Origin: RUG13091 sp963619935
Lineage (GTDB): Bacteria > Bacillota_I > Bacilli_A > RFN20 > CAG-826
Assembly: GCA_963619935.1 (NCBI GenBank)
Contig: CAVEYA010000071.1
Span: 1-21,497 of the forward strand
Length of the DNA stretch: 21,497 nt
Direction of reading: 5' to 3'
Every line of letters starts with the position of its first letter. Position 1 is the first letter of the stretch. Below are positions 6,345 to 15,371 of this stretch, piece after piece. A program made the translations under genes and the position numbers. Under the pieces are notes generated by a model that was given only the letters and a program-made list of their open reading frames with translations, ran no database searches and was not told the origin of the DNA.

Positions 6345-8987
6345 TCATTCTCCTTTCAATTCGTTAATTTGTTTTTGTAAATCGTCGATTTGTTTTTGCT
6401 GAATCTGAACCATTTTAGTCAAATAAGGAATCAGCATTATATAATCTAGACTGACTTCATCTTCAGTAGTTTTGTCAATATCTATAGTTGACTTCGGTTC
6501 AATATAGCTTGGATGACCGTCATCATTATCATCAATAGGCATTATTGGCATTTCGACAGTTTCTGTAGATGTTTCTGTAGCCTTTTTGTAATGACGTACA
6601 ACTTCAGGAATTATTTCGTCCACTTCTTCAGCGATGAATCCACGCATATTTTTGCCATTATTTTCGTCAATGAAGTCATAATTGACCGGACGTAATTCCA
6701 ATATCTTTTTGGCATCATCTTCAGTAATGTCAGTAATATTCTTTTTGTATTTCTTGGATGATGTCTGTGTCAACGATACACACGTAATATTTCCATTTTC
6801 ACCATCTGCATGAATATTATGATGGAATGTATAACTATTATTGTTTTTAGTAACCGGACCACATGCAATAACTCCATCGCTAAGCGTGACGAATTTTGAA
6901 TCAGTATATATTTGGAAGTAATTATTGTCAGCCGCTTTAAATGTCACTGTATTGACGTCGCCGTTAAGCATATACATATAAGCAGAACGCTTATTTGAGG
7001 CTATGCGACTATAGACAGTGAAGGCTTCATCATTCGATGGACCTAAGCTCATACTAGCGTCATACGTAGCGCCATCATCATTGCTATTATAAGTCGCAGA
7101 CATAGCATTGCCGACCGTAAAATGCGACTGTTTTTTACCGCTGTCATAATGTTCGTCATATATTATAATTCCATCACCAGTAGACCTATCGTCGGAATCA
7201 GCATAACCGGTAAAATCGATAGCTCGACTTGGATTAGTTCCTGAAAATCGACGTGCGCGCATTTGTAGATACGTTTTTGGGAAGATGCTTGAATTTCTTT
7301 CTAGCGTGCTCACGTGTATTATTCCAGACCCATTGGTATTTTCAGAATCCGCTGAAGATTGCAAATTCATACCGACGATCGATGATTGTCTTCCATAACT
7401 ATCGACAATATTTGGATTGACAATGTTTAGACCAAAGCAATTGCCGTAGTTTTGCGGTAATAATATAGCGGCATCATACTTCATATTCATCTCATAATCT
7501 GAATTTGGTCTTGTTGCCTTGAATGTAGTCGCAATAATACTTCCGTTTACTTCGCATCCAGCTTTGTTGAATGATGCAATAACTTTTCCAGAAGCATCCA
7601 TAATTTCTAGTTTACCATCAGTATTCCCGACGGTTCCGCCAAATACCAGGTTTCCAGTTTTTACGAAGTCTGCATTTATTGCGCCATCCATAGTCATAGC
7701 AGTGCCATATTGACCGTCATAACCAGTGCTAGAATAGCCTAAGCCACCTAAATTCCAGCGCCATACTTTAGTAGCAGTCGTAATATCATTTGTGTTCATA
7801 ATAAGTAATTCATCCGGATAACCATCTTCATTGGAATCATGAATCACGACATAGCCACCCATGTTTCCAGTAATTAAGTTTGTAGAAGCATTGATAGCAT
7901 TTTGTATTTGTTTTTGGCTAAGCGTATTGTTTACAGCTTTGCTAATACTCGCAATAGTGTCGGCAATATTTGTTTTTGGTGTGCCTAGCGTAATTGATGT
8001 GTATTTTTCGTCCAATACATCCCAGACTGTCGTAATACATTTTGCGTCAGCGTTTATATTATAATCTTCATAGATAATATGGACTGTGTCACATAGATCG
8101 ACTCTGTCTTTTAGCAATTTGCTGATTTGTGCAAAGTCTAAATCAATCGTATTTTCGACAATAGCTAATTCATGACTAGCAATATAGTTTTCGACATACG
8201 CGTTTAGTGTTTCTTTTGTAGGTTGGTCTTGATAATCCGAAGATGCGTCCAATACAGTCACAGCTTCGACGTCCAAAGTAATTCCAGTCGATTTTACGTC
8301 AGATATGACTAATTCACCTTCAGTAGAATTATCTTCACCTTCAGTAGGTTTCCAATAAGCCATTACACCAGTAGCTAAATTGCTAGCATTATCAGTATGC
8401 GATAATTTTGTTAAGTTTTTACCATAGCGTAATGTCACACCACGGTCATCGCCACGATGTGCTAATAATTTTGCGCTGAAGTTGTCATAATACCAATCAG
8501 CCTGTCCGTAGACGTCCAATAAGGACCCTGTTTTTCCACCGAACCAGCTTCTGACAGATGACGGTTCAGTAATTTCGAAGTCTGCGGCTACGCCTTTATC
8601 AGTAGTAATACTAAATCCATGTGCTTTTTGTGTAAGTATGTCACACGCAGCAGCGCAGTTTGCAGCTTTTCCTTCAGTAATTGGGAAGCCTGACATATCA
8701 TAGCTAATATGTCTAGCATTTATCGTAAAGCTACTTCCGATTTCTTTTCCGACTTTATATATTCTAAATAATTGCGGATCGTCAGTATAGTTTGGCTTTA
8801 CCTTAAGAATTGCTCTAGTTACGATTTTGTCAGCGTATTTGCCAGAAGATGGATAGCGCATAGTTAGTTCATATGAACCATTTCGCTCTTCTGTTACTGA
8901 GCAGCTAATTGCGTCAGTAAGGACGCCGATGCCATAATTGTCAGGTATTTCACCAATCGTAACAGATTCATATAATATTGGATACAT
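6345..8987 (-). CDS. Tail-associated protein (Tal-like N-terminus) with C-terminal S74 chaperone
   Basis: The 880-aa protein begins with a prophage-tail/minor structural domain (~1-350). Its opening MYPILYESVTIGEIPDNYGIG and RISYDMSG-like core match the Tal/gp27-like hub proteins that follow Dit in siphoviruses. The middle (~370-740) is beta-rich and variable, as in tail fibres. The last ~138 residues are an S74 intramolecular chaperone of endosialidase: the start SSKKYKKNI, then LELRPVNYDF and GFIAEEVDEI. In that family, the chaperone assists trimer folding and cleaves itself off at the Ser near its start. A coiled coil (IQQKQIDDLQKQINELK) ends it. I see no clear endopeptidase active site. 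AAAGGAGGAG precedes the ATG. It lies directly after Dit. Confidence 0.85.
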   Translation of the reverse strand: MYPILYESVTIGEIPDNYGIGVLTDAISCSVTEERNGSYELTMRYPSSGKYADKIVTRAILKVKPNYTDDPQLFRIYKVGKEIGSSFTINARHISYDMSGFPITEGKAANCAAACDILTQKAHGFSITTDKGVAADFEITEPSSVRSWFGGKTGSLLDVYGQADWYYDNFSAKLLAHRGDDRGVTLRYGKNLTKLSHTDNASNLATGVMAYWKPTEGEDNSTEGELVISDVKSTGITLDVEAVTVLDASSDYQDQPTKETLNAYVENYIASHELAIVENTIDLDFAQISKLLKDRVDLCDTVHIIYEDYNINADAKCITTVWDVLDEKYTSITLGTPKTNIADTIASISKAVNNTLSQKQIQNAINASTNLITGNMGGYVVIHDSNEDGYPDELLIMNTNDITTATKVWRWNLGGLGYSSTGYDGQYGTAMTMDGAINADFVKTGNLVFGGTVGNTDGKLEIMDASGKVIASFNKAGCEVNGSIIATTFKATRPNSDYEMNMKYDAAILLPQNYGNCFGLNIVNPNIVDSYGRQSSIVGMNLQSSADSENTNGSGIIHVSTLERNSSIFPKTYLQMRARRFSGTNPSRAIDFTGYADSDDRSTGDGIIIYDEHYDSGKKQSHFTVGNAMSATYNSNDDGATYDASMSLGPSNDEAFTVYSRIASNKRSAYMYMLNGDVNTVTFKAADNNYFQIYTDSKFVTLSDGVIACGPVTKNNNSYTFHHNIHADGENGNITCVSLTQTSSKKYKKNITDITEDDAKKILELRPVNYDFIDENNGKNMRGFIAEEVDEIIPEVVRHYKKATETSTETVEMPIMPIDDNDDGHPSYIEPKSTIDIDKTTEDEVSLDYIMLIPYLTKMVQIQQKQIDDLQKQINELKGE

Positions 8988-8999
8988 AATTCTCCTCCT

Positions 9000-9731
9000 T
9001 TATATTGTATACCATCTTGGCATAATTTCGACTTTAGTAATATTTCCAGTAGTCGCAATAGTTTGTTTTCCCGGATCGATCAGCGGAAAGTCGCCGCTAA
9101 TCATATTATTTTTGTTTTCAGCATCTTGTCGATAGGCATCCATGCTGTCACAATCAATATAAATATAATCAGTCAATCCATCGATAGTCATAGTTCTAGT
9201 GCCAATAGTAATTGTGCATTTTCCTGTGCCTGTCACCTTTATAAGCGGTTTGCTTGTAAATTTTGTTGGATTGTTAATTTCGTTTGTAACTTCGACCATT
9301 TTTTCGCCAGATTTTAGATAGCGTTCAGGTCTACAGTTAAATGTTATTTTTGACGTACCATATAAGTTTAGTTCATTTGTAATAGTCATAGGTCCGACAA
9401 AATAAGCTAATCTGAATATTTCAGGCTCGAAGTCATCTTCTAGTCTTGCATATCCATCAGTTGTATATAACCATGCAGTTATATCTTCGAATCCGTCGGC
9501 AGCAGTATTGTATACATCATTAGCCGCCCATATTTCGTATTGCTTGTCAATATTATTATAAGCGTCTAGCATTTCTACAATATCACCGCTGCGTCCAGGA
9601 ATCGTATAAGTATTGTATTTTCGTGTAGGTCGATCCAAAGAAGGCGTAGACGCGATGACTACGCCATAGTCTTTAGAAGATTGACCGTTGAACCAGAATG
9701 TTCCCTGATTGTAGTTAATCTTTTTACGCAT
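9000..9731 (-). CDS. Distal tail protein (Dit)
   Basis: The 243-aa protein forms the ring joining tail tube to baseplate in siphoviruses. Its N-terminus has the usual Dit signature, FWFNGQSSKDYGVVIASTP then RKYNTYTIPGRSGDI, and a belt-like core ending near RPERYLKSG. The rest is the variable C-terminal domain (from ~150). The length is close to the short Dit proteins (about 240-260 aa). It overlaps the end of the tape measure gene by 8 nt and has AAGGAGG before its ATG. The hub-type protein follows 12 nt later, which matches the canonical order tape measure, Dit, Tal. Confidence 0.9.
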   Translation of the reverse strand: MRKKINYNQGTFWFNGQSSKDYGVVIASTPSLDRPTRKYNTYTIPGRSGDIVEMLDAYNNIDKQYEIWAANDVYNTAADGFEDITAWLYTTDGYARLEDDFEPEIFRLAYFVGPMTITNELNLYGTSKITFNCRPERYLKSGEKMVEVTNEINNPTKFTSKPLIKVTGTGKCTITIGTRTMTIDGLTDYIYIDCDSMDAYRQDAENKNNMISGDFPLIDPGKQTIATTGNITKVEIMPRWYTI

Positions 9732-12270
9732 ATACTACCTCCTTAGAATCTGTAATATCTTGTAATTTTTCAATCACTAATTTTGCTAATGTTTCCACAT
9801 CCTGTCCTTCAGCGCCATTTACGACGACAGTAATATTTGAAGGCTTTTGCACTCCAGCAATCATGTCTAGTAAGTGATCTTCACCGACTACGATTTCGTT
9901 TCCGGATTTTTCGCCACCACCTAGCCATTGTCCATCTTGGTCCATACCAAATATTGTCGGACTCTTAAGAATTTGCGCAGTTTCGTAACCTTTACCATAC
10001 CATTCTACGTTGAATCTTGGAAGCGAACCTTTACCCATGATACCCCAAGGAGCGCTACCGCCAGATACGCTTAAATGCGGTAAGTTGAAGTGTGGCAATG
10101 ACCAGCTGAAGTTGAATGCGCCCTTAATTTTGTTTACCAAATTTTGGACCGTATTTTTAGCAGTCTCAATAGGTGACGTAATCGCGCTCTTAATTTTGTT
10201 GAAGATACTTGATACTGTTGAATGTATTGAGTTGACCACATTTGAGATTGTATTCTTAATTGTGTTGAATATGTTCAATACAGTATTTTTAGCATTTTCG
10301 ACCGGTGTCGTAATAGCATTCTTAATATTGTTGAATACAGTCGTAACAGTCGACTTAATAGCATTGATTTTGTCGCTAATAGTTTGCTTTATTGAGTTGA
10401 ATATATTGCTAATCGTATTCCAAATACCTTGGGCAATATTTGTGATTGTCGTCCAAATAGTATTCCAAATAGATGATAATATATTCAAAATCAGCGTCAT
10501 TACGCTACTGATGTATGTCTTAATAACTTCGAATGTTCCAGATATTATTGACGATATGTAATCAAGTGCGCCTGAGAAGATTGTCTTAATACCTTCCCAT
10601 GCTGCTGAGAAGTCTCCAGATAATATGCCTGTGAAGACCTCGACTACGCCCTCAATAACAGTCAATACGCTATCGATAACATTGCCAATTGCTTCGAATG
10701 CAGCAGATGCTATTGGTGCAAGTGCGTTCATACCGGCTTCGAAGATCGGCTTAATGAAGTTAATGAATGCTGAGATAAGTCCCTTAATTGCTTCTACAAC
10801 AGTGCCAATCTTTTCCTTAATTTGGTCCCAACAATTATTGACCGTATTACGGAATCCTTCGTTTGTCTTGTATAATGTCGTAAAGATAGCTACCAATCCA
10901 GCAATCACACCGACTACGGCTAATACAGGTGCAGATATTGCGCCTATAGCCGGAATAAGCGTCGTGCTCATAAATGATGCTACTTTGCTGACTATTGTAA
11001 ATAAGCTACCTACTTTTGAGACAATCGTTCCAACAGTCGCAATTACCGGTCCAATAGCAGCCGCTACTAGTCCAACAGCAGTAATTACTTTTTTAGTGCC
11101 ATCGCTTAAGTTTGACCACCATTCAGTCGCTTTCTTGATAACATCGCATAATGCCACCAATGCAGGCTGAAGTATTGCCATAATATTATTGCCAATTTCG
11201 GCCATAACAGGTAATATTGTATTTAACGTAACTTGCCATTGATCGATTGGGTCCAATGTTGATTCATAAGTGTCAGCGACATTTCCTAGATTATCTTCTA
11301 GTGATGTTAGACCACCTTCGAACATTTCTACGGACAATGTTCCATCTTGGAATGCGCTATATAACATAGGACCAGCCTTGCTACCAAATATGCTGACAGC
11401 TTCTTCTGAGCTTGAGATTGCTTGCGCAAATGCTTCTTGACCAGATACTCCGCTTTCTACAGCTTCTGTTAAGACTTTCTTCATACCGGCCATAACAGTC
11501 GATGTGTCAATACCAGATTTTTCCAATGTTCCAATTAAGTTAGCCGCATCACTTGCGCTTAAGCCCATTTGTTTTAAGGCTTGGGCGTTAGATGTCATTG
11601 AGCTAGCCAAAGAATCTACATTTATTCCAGTGTCTTGACCGACTTTATTTAGTGTGTCCAACATAGCGCCAGCATCTTCAGTTTCTACGCCAAAGGCCGC
11701 CATTGCTTTTTGCACAGTGTCGATTGAGCTAGATACATCAGTGCCATTTAGTTCAGCGAATTCTAGGAATTGTTTAGATAGCGATTCCAATTGACTACCA
11801 GTCACACCAAATCTAGTATTGACTTCGCCAATCGCGCTACCAGCATCGTCGAAGCTGACAGGAATTGTCTGCGCAATACTCTTCATAGACGCTTCCATAG
11901 CTTCCAAAGCTTCACCGCTAGCGCCAGTTTTTTGTATAATTATATCAGCGCCTTCATCATATGTCTTGAATGCAGCAATAGCAGCAGTTCCAAAGGCAGC
12001 TAAAGGTGCAGTTAGGTTTTTAGTTAGTGTGCCGCCAACAGACGTCATTTTAGACCCAATACCTTGCAATAGGCTACCAACAGAAGACAGATTGCTAGAT
12101 AGCGATTTACCAAATGTGTTTCCAAATTTAGTGCCAGATTCTTTTCCAGCTTTATCGCTAGCGTCGCCTAAAGTTTCGCCTAATTCTTTTGAGATGGTTT
12201 TTTGTGAGCCTTCTAAGGATGGGATGATGGTTACATACGCTCTAGCGACCTCTATTCCATTTGTAGCCAT
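9724..12270 (-). CDS. Tape measure protein
   Basis: At 848 aa this is the third-longest-scale tail gene and it sets tail length. Using the usual 1.5 A per residue gives a tail of about 127 nm. Residues ~95-300 match the TP901-type tape measure core (repeated helices around AQTIPVSFDDAG, FLEFAELNGTD, GLSASDAANLIGTLEKSG). Hydrophobic, potentially membrane-inserting segments occupy ~395-475 (VITAVGLVAAAIGPVIATVG, then GVIAGLVAIFTTLYK). From ~590 to ~710 there are degenerate helical repeats of the type IFNTIKNTISNVVNSI. The C-terminus contains GGEKSGNEIVVGEDHLL, a common tape measure tail motif. There is no lysozyme or peptidase domain. GGAG lies 7 nt before the ATG, and the gene starts 2 nt after the frameshifted chaperone frame ends. 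Confidence 0.93.
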   Translation of the reverse strand: MATNGIEVARAYVTIIPSLEGSQKTISKELGETLGDASDKAGKESGTKFGNTFGKSLSSNLSSVGSLLQGIGSKMTSVGGTLTKNLTAPLAAFGTAAIAAFKTYDEGADIIIQKTGASGEALEAMEASMKSIAQTIPVSFDDAGSAIGEVNTRFGVTGSQLESLSKQFLEFAELNGTDVSSSIDTVQKAMAAFGVETEDAGAMLDTLNKVGQDTGINVDSLASSMTSNAQALKQMGLSASDAANLIGTLEKSGIDTSTVMAGMKKVLTEAVESGVSGQEAFAQAISSSEEAVSIFGSKAGPMLYSAFQDGTLSVEMFEGGLTSLEDNLGNVADTYESTLDPIDQWQVTLNTILPVMAEIGNNIMAILQPALVALCDVIKKATEWWSNLSDGTKKVITAVGLVAAAIGPVIATVGTIVSKVGSLFTIVSKVASFMSTTLIPAIGAISAPVLAVVGVIAGLVAIFTTLYKTNEGFRNTVNNCWDQIKEKIGTVVEAIKGLISAFINFIKPIFEAGMNALAPIASAAFEAIGNVIDSVLTVIEGVVEVFTGILSGDFSAAWEGIKTIFSGALDYISSIISGTFEVIKTYISSVMTLILNILSSIWNTIWTTITNIAQGIWNTISNIFNSIKQTISDKINAIKSTVTTVFNNIKNAITTPVENAKNTVLNIFNTIKNTISNVVNSIHSTVSSIFNKIKSAITSPIETAKNTVQNLVNKIKGAFNFSWSLPHFNLPHLSVSGGSAPWGIMGKGSLPRFNVEWYGKGYETAQILKSPTIFGMDQDGQWLGGGEKSGNEIVVGEDHLLDMIAGVQKPSNITVVVNGAEGQDVETLAKLVIEKLQDITDSKEVVYA

Positions 12271-12272
12271 AA

Positions 12273-12952
12273 TTATTCTCCTTTACTATGTTTCTTTATC
12301 CATGCGCGAATATCCTTGACAGCACCTTTACCATATTTAGTAATATTTTTGTCTTTACCAGGTCGTTTATATGGTTTTGGTTTATGGACTGATTTTGAGC
12401 CAGCAATACGCGCTATATTATAATTGATAGCAGCGAGCATGTCAAATATATCAGCTAAGATAAAGTTTGTTTTTCGTACAGAGCCCCACTCGACTATATC
12501 CGGATAAAGTTCTTTCGCTAAAGCTGAATCTTCAGATAGATGCGTGACAAAATCGTAGGCTGAGCCCCAACTAATTGTTTTGCCAATATCATCAGTAGAA
12601 TGTCCAGTTCGACTAAAGAAGTCATATTCGAGTGCTCCATGATGTTTTTCGATTAAGTCAGTGAGGCCGATTATTTTCCCGGTTCAACACCGCTTACTTC
12701 TTTTGACGCTTCACCCCATGCTTCGAATATTGCTTTTACATCATCGACAGTTAGGTAATCAACGACTTCTTCAGGAATATACATAGTCAATACTTCGATT
12801 ACGTCGTTAACATCAGCGTCTTTAGCAGTAGCTTTCTTAAGTATCTTCATAGGCATAGCGCCGGCTAAAGGCATATTATAAGTTTCTTCGCCAATAGCAA
12901 TACTTAAGCAATCAGTTTGCTTTTTGTTTTCGTTTAAGTTTAGTGTAGTCAT
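12273..12952 (-). CDS. Tail assembly chaperone, long form made by -1 frameshift (gpGT-like)
   Basis: The short gene (12671-12952) ends in G-K-stop on the sequence CCG GGA AAA TAA. GGGAAAA at 12674-12680 is a canonical -1 slippery heptamer. Slipping back one base opens a frame that runs 133 further codons without a stop to TAA at 12273-12275. The added protein (GKIIGLTDLIEKHHGALEYD..., then WGSAYDFV, DSALAKEL, KTNFILADIFDMLAAINYNI) resembles the T-part of Bacillota tail chaperones. It ends basic (KPKPYKRPGK). The long form is ~226 aa. By analogy with lambda gpG/gpGT, the short form coats the tape measure and the T domain recruits tail tube subunits. No strong stimulating stem-loop is obvious after the slip site. 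Confidence 0.88.
12671..12952 (-). CDS. Tail assembly chaperone, short form (gpG-like)
   Basis: The 93-aa acidic product (MTTLNLNENKKQ...) is the in-frame product of the chaperone gene upstream of the tape measure. It has a conserved-looking core around YNMPLAGAMPMKILKKATAK and ends VSGVEPGK, with the slip codons GGA AAA last. I chose the ATG at 12952 because GGAGG lies 8 nt upstream; the in-frame ATG at 12967 overlaps that ribosome site. It lies directly after a hairpin that follows the major tail gene. In siphoviruses this position, between major tail protein and tape measure, is almost always the G/GT chaperone pair. Confidence 0.9.
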   Translation of the reverse strand: MTTLNLNENKKQTDCLSIAIGEETYNMPLAGAMPMKILKKATAKDADVNDVIEVLTMYIPEEVVDYLTVDDVKAIFEAWGEASKEVSGVEPGK

Positions 12953-12979
12953 AATGTTATCCTCCATATAATTAAGACA

Positions 12980-13006
12980 AAGGAGCAGACATATAGCCTA
13001 CTCCTT
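12980..13006 (-). terminator. Hairpin after the major tail protein gene
   Basis: AAGGAGTAG and CTGCTCCTT form a 9-bp stem with one G-T pair and a 9-nt loop, 11 nt past the major tail protein stop. The following TGTCTTAATTAT is only moderately T-rich, so it may act as a partial terminator or an mRNA 3' end stabiliser, lowering expression of the chaperone relative to the tail tube. Confidence 0.55.
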
Positions 13007-13017
13007 CCGTCAGTTTG

Positions 13018-13569
13018 TTATTCGGCCTTTTGACCGTTATCTTTTACGATAGTCCAGCTCTTGGCAGAAATTGTAGCTTCCCACTTGATAGCTTCTGTAG
13101 GTGCAAATGTAATATCGCCAACTTCAGTTACAAATCCACGAGTAGTGCCGATCATGAGCATATCATCGCCATCCTTCATTAAGAATAGGAATGCTTCAGC
13201 ATCAGGCATAGTGTCAGGACCGATTTCGATTGATAATAGTTTACCATGGTCTGCAGTTGCTTCTGTTTCTTTTACGTTTTCAGCGCCAAATAATGCTTCT
13301 AGAGTTTCTTTTGTAGTGTCGATGAATGGTGCAGCAACAGATGCATCGCCATCAGCAGTAGTAAGTCTTTCGATTTCTTTAGCCCAGTTACGTAATGGTT
13401 CTAGTGAATGGTTCATAGCATAGCTGATACCATCTTCAGATACAGCGCCAATTTCTTTCCAAGCGTCAGATAATTTTTCGCCAGGATAAGTAGGTAATGC
13501 TGTTCCAACAGGAGCATGGAATGCCATACCAGTAGCAAGACCAATACCTAAATTTACATCATTAGTCAT
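13018..13569 (-). CDS. Major tail (tube) protein
   Basis: The 183-aa product is the tail tube subunit by fold signature and position. It contains the opening GLATGMAFHAPVGTALPT, WKEIGAVSEDGISYAM, and an end region EVGDITFAPTEAIKWEATISA that is typical of siphovirus tube proteins of the phi13/TP901 type. There is no C-terminal Ig-like extension. GGAG precedes the ATG. It follows the tail terminator by 14 nt, and a hairpin follows it, as expected for a highly expressed product. The composition is acidic and free of cysteine. Confidence 0.88.
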   Translation of the reverse strand: MTNDVNLGIGLATGMAFHAPVGTALPTYPGEKLSDAWKEIGAVSEDGISYAMNHSLEPLRNWAKEIERLTTADGDASVAAPFIDTTKETLEALFGAENVKETEATADHGKLLSIEIGPDTMPDAEAFLFLMKDGDDMLMIGTTRGFVTEVGDITFAPTEAIKWEATISAKSWTIVKDNGQKAE

Positions 13570-13583
13570 GTTAGTTATCTCCT

Positions 13584-13964
13584 TTATATATTAGTATTGT
13601 ATTTATGTGCATAGACAGTTAATTGCGCGCTAGCCATAGCAATGTCCGGTCTGTTAGGATCGCGACCCCATGAGCCATGCGTATTCACAACAACATGTCG
13701 TAATTGCGTAGTCTGTCTTTTTGCCACTTGTTTTAGAGTTGCTGTAGCATTTAGCAACTGATCCAGTGCTTCAGATTCGTTTTCAGCCCTAGAATCGATA
13801 GTTATTTGGAATTCGTCAATATTTTCACCATTTCCACCGGTCATCGTTACCAATAAGCATGGCAATTCGAAATCTTTTGGTAATGGTCTGCAATATATTG
13901 TAAAGTAGTCTTTTAGCGCAATACGCACTTCATCTTCGATGTCAATACTTCTTGTAATTTCCAT
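13584..13964 (-). CDS. Tail terminator / tail completion protein
   Basis: The 126-aa product caps the tail tube in the usual siphovirus order connector, stopper, gp10-like, terminator, tube. It has an N-terminal helix (MEITRSIDIEDEVRIALKDY), a beta strand LPCLLVTMTGG, a helical middle rich in Asn and Ala, and an end IAMASAQLTVYAHKY. These fit the lambda gpU / SPP1 gp17-like fold used for tail terminators. Assignment rests mainly on position and this pattern. Its start overlaps the stop of the preceding gene by 1 nt (TAATG). Confidence 0.75.
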   Translation of the reverse strand: MEITRSIDIEDEVRIALKDYFTIYCRPLPKDFELPCLLVTMTGGNGENIDEFQITIDSRAENESEALDQLLNATATLKQVAKRQTTQLRHVVVNTHGSWGRDPNRPDIAMASAQLTVYAHKYNTNI

Positions 13965-14209
13965 TATGAATGCACCGCCTTAGTTAATGATTTGTTTTCT
14001 GCTTCATCACGTCCATCATCATTTGAATCAACGAATGCAATAGGTCTATGACCAGCCGCAAAATATGACACATCAGCTGAATATATATCAGCGCCAGCTT
14101 CATTTGCAATGCGTTCAGCTTCATCGGTTAATAATTGGAGTGTTTCGTCAGTATTTAGTATAGCTTGGAATCCTTCATCGATGAATTCTAGTGTCGTTTT
14201 AGATGCCAT
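13964..14209 (-). CDS. Neck/tail-completion protein, short HK97 gp10-like
   Basis: This 81-aa protein has a helical start with FIDEGFQAILNTDETLQLLTDEAERIANEAG, which resembles the start of HK97 gp10-type proteins (FxxLLxSxEVxxxLxxxAxxIAxxAG). It ends after a short beta segment (HRPIAFVDSND). Full gp10-like proteins are usually 120-150 aa, so this one is a short version. In the neck it would lie between the stopper and tail terminator. It starts 1 nt after the preceding gene ends. It might instead be an unrelated small neck protein. Confidence 0.62.
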   Translation of the reverse strand: MASKTTLEFIDEGFQAILNTDETLQLLTDEAERIANEAGADIYSADVSYFAAGHRPIAFVDSNDDGRDEAENKSLTKAVHS

Positions 14210-14210
14210 A

Positions 14211-14549
14211 TTAGCCTTTATGCAGTGTCATTGACCACTGTTTGCTATTGACTCTTCCAGTCGGAGATGTCCAGACTGAAGGCTCTTCATCAACATCATA
14301 GATCGATCCATCGAATTCAATTCTGTCGCCAGCATGCACATCTGCATCAGTATTCGCATAGACATTATATGTATTAGTCACACCCAAGACACGACCATCA
14401 GTGTCAATTGTACCACCAACAGGTTGCACAGACACAGGCATAATCGTAAGTTCTTCATAGTTTGACCAATCATATATAATTGACCCACGCGATTCTTTAG
14501 TTCCGGCGCGTCTTCGCTTAATTGATTGACTTGCAAATGATGGTATCAT
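14211..14549 (-). CDS. Head-tail stopper / joining protein
   Basis: The 112-aa product is beta-rich: a basic N-terminus (SIKRRRAGTKESRGS), IMPVSVQPVGGTIDTDGR, DRIEFDGSIYDVDEEPSVW and TGRVNSKQWSMTLHKG. This matches the small head-tail closure proteins (SPP1 gp16 / HK97 gp9-like) that sit between the connector and the tail terminator. It overlaps the preceding connector gene by 4 nt (ATGA), so translation is likely coupled. Confidence 0.78.
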   Translation of the reverse strand: MIPSFASQSIKRRRAGTKESRGSIIYDWSNYEELTIMPVSVQPVGGTIDTDGRVLGVTNTYNVYANTDADVHAGDRIEFDGSIYDVDEEPSVWTSPTGRVNSKQWSMTLHKG

Positions 14550-15178
14550 AATAATTGTACCACTTTGTAAGAATCAAGAATTTCTTTATCGTTAGATGTT
14601 AGCGACGTAGACGTTCCGTTTGCAAATGCGCTTGTATACGAAATACTCACACTTCCAGCAGATTCAGAAGCAATACCCATAGGCGCAGATAGTGCGTAAG
14701 CGACTCTGTTTGCAATAATATTCTTAAGCGCAGTAGCATCGACGATTCCCATTTTACCAATAATCACAATATTGCTTTTACGAGAATCGCAATGATTGTC
14801 ATATATTGTAAGTTTACCATTATGTTTATAATAGTATTCACACTCATCACCTACCCAATCATCGCCTTCTTTATGAGCATTTAGTAATACTTTAGAAATT
14901 GATGATACGAATCGATAAGGTAGCTGAATAAGCATATCAGTATAATTTTGCGTAATAGTCAGATCTTGCGCATTCAACACTAGTTCGCAAGTTTGCATAT
15001 CAGCGATGTGCCATCCACAATATTGACGAATTGCAGTAGTAGCAGCGTCAATATTATTTTGGACACGACCATCTAATTTGTATTTATTTGCAGTCATAGC
15101 GTTGAATTCATCCAATGTCAATATTTCAGGCATTTTGTCAACATCCAACATAGTATAGCCATAAGGAGTTAATATCAT
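14546..15178 (-). CDS. Head-tail connector, HK97 gp6-like
   Basis: The 210-aa protein fits the gp6-like/gp15-like connector family that forms a ring beneath the portal. It has LTLDEFNAMTANKY, an Asn/Ala-rich helix with ATTAIRQYCGWHI (a strong family mark, usually IExYCGWHI), LPYRFVSSISKVLLN and a helical ALKNIIANRVAYALSAP. Typical gp6-like proteins are ~100-200 aa, so the length is ordinary. The start overlaps the stop of the 56-aa gene by ATGA, with AAAGGAG 11 nt before the ATG. Confidence 0.85.
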   Translation of the reverse strand: MILTPYGYTMLDVDKMPEILTLDEFNAMTANKYKLDGRVQNNIDAATTAIRQYCGWHIADMQTCELVLNAQDLTITQNYTDMLIQLPYRFVSSISKVLLNAHKEGDDWVGDECEYYYKHNGKLTIYDNHCDSRKSNIVIIGKMGIVDATALKNIIANRVAYALSAPMGIASESAGSVSISYTSAFANGTSTSLTSNDKEILDSYKVVQLL

Positions 15179-15345
15179 TTTGAGTCAACTCCTTTCGATT
15201 TGTTTTTAGGTTTGACTTCTTTAGTCGCAACTTTCGCTGTTTTAGGCTCAGTCTTAACTTCTTTGTCCAAAAGGATCGCATTATCAGGCTGACATCCTTC
15301 TTCATACCAATAAGTAAGATCGCCTAGTTTATATCGTTTTAACAT
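15175..15345 (-). CDS. Small 56-aa Lys-rich protein between capsid and connector
   Basis: A short gene that is easily missed: ATG at 15345 with AAAGGAG 7 nt upstream, ending at TGA (15175-15177) that overlaps the next ATG as ATGA. The peptide starts MLKRYKLGDLTYWYEEGCQP and ends in a Lys/Thr/Val-rich charged tail (KTAKVATKEVKPKNKSKG). Similar small proteins lie between capsid and gp6-like connector in many Bacillota siphoviruses, some with a KxxxWYxEGxxP pattern. No function is known to me; a head decoration or a scaffold-like peptide are guesses. Confidence 0.75.
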   Translation of the reverse strand: MLKRYKLGDLTYWYEEGCQPDNAILLDKEVKTEPKTAKVATKEVKPKNKSKGVDSK

Positions 15346-15371
15346 TCGCGTTCTCCTTTCTTTAGAAATAA

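Noticed and set aside
10010..11170. Two long plus-strand open frames (181 and 183 aa)
   Set aside because: They lie opposite the tape measure gene, are hydrophobic and low in complexity, and lack ribosome sites; they mirror its repeats.
12271..12670. Gap without a gene between chaperone and tape measure
   Set aside because: It is the -1 frame of the tail chaperone, reached by frameshift, not a gap.
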